NCBI RefSeq assembly: GCF_030269925.1
Contig: NC_085126.1
Coordinates: 6,574,501 to 6,638,500 of the forward strand
Length of the DNA: 64,000 nt
Direction: 5' to 3'
From: Bombyx mori
Lineage: Eukaryota > Arthropoda > Insecta > Lepidoptera > Bombycidae
The notes under the pieces were generated by a model. The model saw only the letters and a list, made by a program, of their open reading frames with translations, was not told where the DNA came from and searched no databases. A program made the position numbers and the translations under genes. Position 1 is the stretch's first letter. Every line of letters starts with the position of its first letter. Below are positions 27,101 to 33,100 of this stretch, piece by piece.

Positions 27101-30100
27101 GTATTGAAAACATTCCAAATAATGGGGCGACAAATCGATACATACACGAACGGAACGTGTCCGAAATTGGCGTACAAATGTTCCTGCATAGCTAAGGAGA
27201 CGGCCGGGAAATAAGCGAGGCCGGATCCGTGGGTCACCTTGTCGAAGGCCACGCCCAGCGACACACCGTTCCTAGACAAAATCAATGTGGATTACACAAG
27301 CTATCTTTTTATAGCTCCAACGAATTGCCAAATCACACATTCTTTTGGTCACGATCAGATGAGAAAATCCATCTAATGAGACGGCCATGTGACCTAATTT
27401 AATCTAACAAATAATAAGCAAATAAATCAAACAACAAGAAATGTATGTATATTTAGTTTAAAAATCAAAATAAAAAAAAAACACACCCAATTAGAAAAGT
27501 AAACCAACAATTAATTCCATTTTTTTTTTTTATAATCGTCAGAAAGTTATAGAATTATTGCATTATCTTTTTTTTAAAACCTTACTTCTGCTGAAAGCCT
27601 TGAAACGCTAACATGTAGGTGAGCTCACGGGGCTCAAACCGGAACTGTTGCTAACACTGGCCCTAGCAAGAGCCGTGCTTCGCAGAATCGACCGCCGGAT
27701 CGGAAACGCGACCCACTGAGAAGATTCGGCGAGAAACTCAGAGGGCTGTATCTATGGTTTTTTTTTTTTTTCTTTTTATTGCTTAGACTATGCTATGGGT
27801 TTGCATTTTCGTTGTTAATTGTAGAGTATGCAAATTTTATCTCCCGGTTTCAAGTTGGTGAGAAAAACGTACAAATCTTATGTTATAAATAAAGAGACGT
27901 AAACCCGTACTAAGCTAATAAAAGTGTTTTGAAAATTAATTTTAAAAACCTGTAATACTCCATAAGACCTCTATCCAAGTCTATACACGCCCCTATGACG
28001 TCACCGGATAACCACGGTTGACCGTAAGCGGACGTCGCGACATTCCATTTTCTGACTCTGCTCCCGTCGTACGCGTACGAATGAGCTGTGTCTCCAACTC
28101 CTGTGTCCATGGAGAACATGCAGGATGAGGTGCACCAGCCAATCTGATAATTAGATGGATTTTTTTTCTAAATTTAGAGAGAGAAAGAGAGAGAATACAC
28201 TTTGTTGCACACCAAAACACCATTTACATACAAAAAACAATAAAAAAGCAGATACATTTGTACAATAGGCGGTCTTATTGCTAAAAGCGATCTCTTCCAG
28301 ACAATCGTTTAATTTACAGAAATTCTGGAAATTATAAAAATATAGCAGGTATGTTGCGGTGTACTATAGACAATACATTATCATAGAAAATATATACATA
28401 CAATAATCAAAATATATACCGTTTACTAACTGATTTATATACCAATATACATACTTACATACAATACATACTAACATACTTACATACACATAATAAATCA
28501 ACAGTATGGAAATGATAAATGATAATGACGCAAACAAACAGAACTAAGCAGATAAGTAGTGTTCCTTCACCATTCTTTTCAAACAGTTTAAAGTTGGAGC
28601 ATTCCACAATCGAACCGCCAGGACGGTGAATAAATTATCATAGAATGATGACGAATTTACTTCGGAATCAGCAAAGTTTGGTGAACTATTCGCCAGGCCG
28701 TGATATATTTGAATTTCGGTGACCTCTGTAAACCAGACAAGTCTTGCGCCGATCGACAAACAAACAAAAACAAACAGATAACAATAATTTAAGACGTATT
28801 CATGGGGCTAGAAGAATTGTATATTATCGCCATTGAACCTTGTAGAATATAATTCGAGAAATTTATGTGCTTTTCTACAAGTCTTAACCCAAATAGAATG
28901 TAGAATTGTCTAGGCTCCCTGAGCGAATACTTTACGCCTGTTATTACCAAGTTCCATAGAAAATCGAGGACTCCGGTGCCGAAGGTAAAATTATGGCGAT
29001 TAAGTGTGCCTTAAAAAAGCCTACTTAAATAAAATGAAATTTCTCATTTTTTTCTTAAAATTTGTAGTTTTTCTCCGTTGTTACCCTAATGCGAAGTCGT
29101 TTGTGAGCACCTGTGTGCTTAGTGCGAGTTTTTTAACGTTCTCGATAGCGTAAAAGTTAGCTCATATTTGTATGGAATGCGATCGTTTGCGTACGTTTGC
29201 CGCTAGGGGCGCTGTTCCAACTGCATACAAAATTGACTTAACTTTTACGCTATCGGCAACGTTAAGAAAGTCGCACTAAGCACACTGAGCTGTTAAGTAT
29301 TCGAAATGTCGAAGGTGTCTACGCGAGACACTTTGGCTTTATTGCTTCTATAATAAAACCAATTGAATTCTTGCTACTTGCTTTAATTACAATTTACAAT
29401 GCTTTGGTTCTGATTGCACGTCGATAAATATAATGAATGTGACCTTTCTCGAAAAGGAAGGATCTTGTGCAAATAATGATTACTAGAGGTCCCGCAGTAG
29501 TCGAAATTCGACTATAATTCATTGGAATTGTATGTTTGTACACTATTATGATTGCATTTTATACTTCTATAATCACAAATTTCGCCAAGACTACACTCTA
29601 AAAAATATTAACAAAGGCAAACAATATTTAATCTATTCTCAATTTGACAACAGACGCCAAGAACAAAAGTTTTACAATAAATAGTATGCATGCGTGTGTG
29701 CGTTAAATACATGGTATGTAGTATGTGTAATCTTTTCTTTATTGATTTAATGTATCTTTCATGCATTATTTTAAAAAAATATTAGCATTGTGCACTTCTT
29801 CTCTATATTCTCTATAAGTGTGGAAAATTTCATACTCCTCCGTCCGCGCAATTTTCGTAAAAAGGGATACAAAGTTTTTGCTTCACGTATTAATATATAG
29901 ATTGTGAGGTATCTTAAGAATGTTGTTGAATGCTGTCAGCGCGCGGTGCCGTTAGTAGTAAATTTTCTGGTATGACGTTTTGGCTAGCTTGCTGTGCTAA
30001 ACGAGTCAGGCGCCGCGACAGAAGGTAATATGTCGACATTAATAATAGTAATAATAAATATCTGGGACTAAATCACGCACGGTCATCCAGACCTAAATTA

Positions 30101-33100
30101 AGATTCCCTGCGTTTTGGGTACCAGAGCCTGACAAAAATACTTAAATATTTTTAAATACATACATAAATAGATAATAAACACCCAGACATAGAGAGCAAA
30201 CAAACCTGATTATCAAACGGATGTTTGCCCGATGTGGGAATCGAACCCACGACCCATGACGCAACAGCCAGTGGCACTAACTACAGCACCACCGAGTCAG
30301 TTACTTAAAGAACTAGAGATTAAACCGTAAAAGTTGTTTTAATTATATCTATAACTAGCAAAAACCGTAGAGAATAAATACTACACAATAAAAAGGTAAG
30401 CCTTTTACTGGTGGTAGGACCTCTTGTGAGTCCGCGCGGGTAGGTACCACCACCCTGCCTATTTCTGCCGTGAAGCAGTAACGCGTTTCGGTCTGAAGGG
30501 TAGGGCAGCCGTTGTAACTATACTGAGATCTTAAAACTTATATCTCAAGGTGGGTGACGCATTTACGTTGTAGATGTCTATGGGCTCCAGTAGCCACTAA
30601 CACCAGGTGGACTGTGAGCTCGTCCACCAATCTAAGGAATAAAAAAAAAGTTGGCCAACTAACTTGCATTATTCCTTTGGTCCCTAGTTGCACTTCATAC
30701 ATCCACTTGGCAGAGTACACGCAGGCGGTCGCCCTGATCGTTGCGAAGCTTGACATCCCCTGAACGCTAACTCTCTCGTCCCCGACCAGGACTAAGCGAC
30801 CTGTCCCTGTAGAAATAAAGATTGAAGGATTACTGTTGGCCCGGAGGCCTTTCCAGTGTCACTAGGACAGTTGGGCGAGCAAAGGCTCAGCCAGGAGGGT
30901 GGGATTTGTTAACAGCTGCCCGAGCGCCTCCGAAGGAGACCTAACAGCTCAGGATGCCTATGTCTACGCTAAAGGCTTCTATTCTCAATACAAATATAAA
31001 TAATAGTATAAAAAAAACTAACAAAATACGCTTTTATAGAAAAATTCAACTAAAAAATAGAAAATAAATGTTAATGAACTTGAATTAAAATTTGTGTAAG
31101 AAAAAATGATTTTATTGTAAAAAAGCTTGGGTGCTTTTCAGGATATTATTAAAATAACCCTTCTACTCATATCTGTTCATAAAATATTTATAGCTACTAA
31201 TACCGTGCACCCTACGCTTTTTTTCAATTTATTTTCAATTTTTTAGTTGGATTTTGTATAAAAGCGTTTTTTTTTACTTATTTTAAAGTATTTATTTATT
31301 TTTAATTTTTTAGTAGAATTCCAACTTTTTCAATATTTTTTTGTAATATTGAATTGTCATCGGTCCTTAATAAGTATACCAAATTTCGAGTTAATCCGAC
31401 GTTTTGAAGGGGGTCAAAATCGTGTTCAAAGATTCCGTTACATACATACGTCTGAAGCTAATAAAAGCGTATTAAAAAAAAAAAATTACCAATCTTGTCT
31501 GCATTTTGGCATGACATAAAGCAGCAGTTAGCGACTTTGCCTCTGGTATTGCTTACGTCCATGAGCGACGATAAACACTCACCATCAAGTGGTTCGTATT
31601 ACCGACTGTCTACAATGGCTTTAAAAATAAAAAAAGATAAGAAGCGAACATCGCGTTATCCCAACAAATCATATCTCTTGAGGAATCCACTACAACATTT
31701 AGAACAGAGACAATTATTAAAATTTAATTTCCTAAAGTGCCTCGCGCCAGAAATTGGCCCCGGGTTTTCAGAATTTCGCACTCAGCCGTGACGGGCACAT
31801 CTCAAATAGAGCCGCAGATTAGATTGGTTAGCATGTTATTTATGTTAGCAAATGTTTTTTTTTCCTTAGGCACGAATAAACGTCAGCCTAATGAACAAGT
31901 TATAACATTAACAAATAAATAAAACCTTTTTTTTTTTTTTTTAACGCTGGGGAATCCATTTACGTTTTTGTAACGGACCGGGTTATTATTAAATAAATAA
32001 AACCTACGGATTAGTTGTTTTAGAAAACATTAAATTTTCCTAAAATTCATTTCATTTCCCTAAAAACCTCACAAACTCATATAATTTTACCTGTAGACGC
32101 ATCAAAAACAACCAGCTTCGGTCCGATGCGACCAATTCTGTCGTCTGTGGTTTCGCTGGCCTGTGGAACGAAATACAGGAAAATGGGTATTGGACTTAAT
32201 ACGCTTTATAGTTAAAGCTGTTCCGATATGTAGGATCTTGAGTATTTTTGCCGCGACGCAGCCATTGGGACAGTCGTTATACGTGATACATTTCAACGGA
32301 GATCTCATATCTCAAGTTGAGAGTTGGAATTCACACTGCCGTTTACATATCGACGCTTGAAAGGCAAACGTGACTAAGCGACAATGCGTGAACTTTACAG
32401 TAGACTAATTAAAAGTTGAAATACTTGAAAACAATTTTTTTTTATTGCCTTTGTAGGCAGACGAGCATACGGCCCACCTGATGGTGAGTGGTTACCGTCG
32501 CCCATGGACTTCAGCAATGCCAGGGGCAGAGCCAAGCCGCTGCCTACCGCTTATTTTAACGAATCTAGCTGTAGTAGAATCTAGCTAGTAGCTGTAGGAT
32601 TGAAATGATTTTAATAGACCTAGAAATATATTTATTTTGCGTATTGAATATGGTTATTGCCTATCATTTATGTACAAAGCAGTTATTGTGGCTTAGTCAT
32701 GTTTGCCTTTCAAGCGTCGATATATAGACGCATCAGTTTCCTCAGATAGACTGCTCAGAGAATCTTAAGAAAAGTGAGAGGTGTGTCGAAACAATAGATA
32801 TTTATTGAACATGGCTCCAGACTCAATGGCTTACGATGTAATCACAAGGTTATATGACCGTGTAAACGAGATAGGGAGATGGTACCAAGACGTACGCATT
32901 TTAGTACGCGTATTTAAGATATACATTTATGCTTTTTTTTTCATTTAAAGGCATAGTAGCATAAGCAAGTAACATCATCATCATCTTGGCCTGTCCATTG
33001 TCCACGGCCGAACATAGGCCTCTTCAACTGATGTCCAGGCGTATACCATCCTATATTTGCTGGTAACTTAAGTGGCTATTCCAGACGGGCTCAACCTGGG

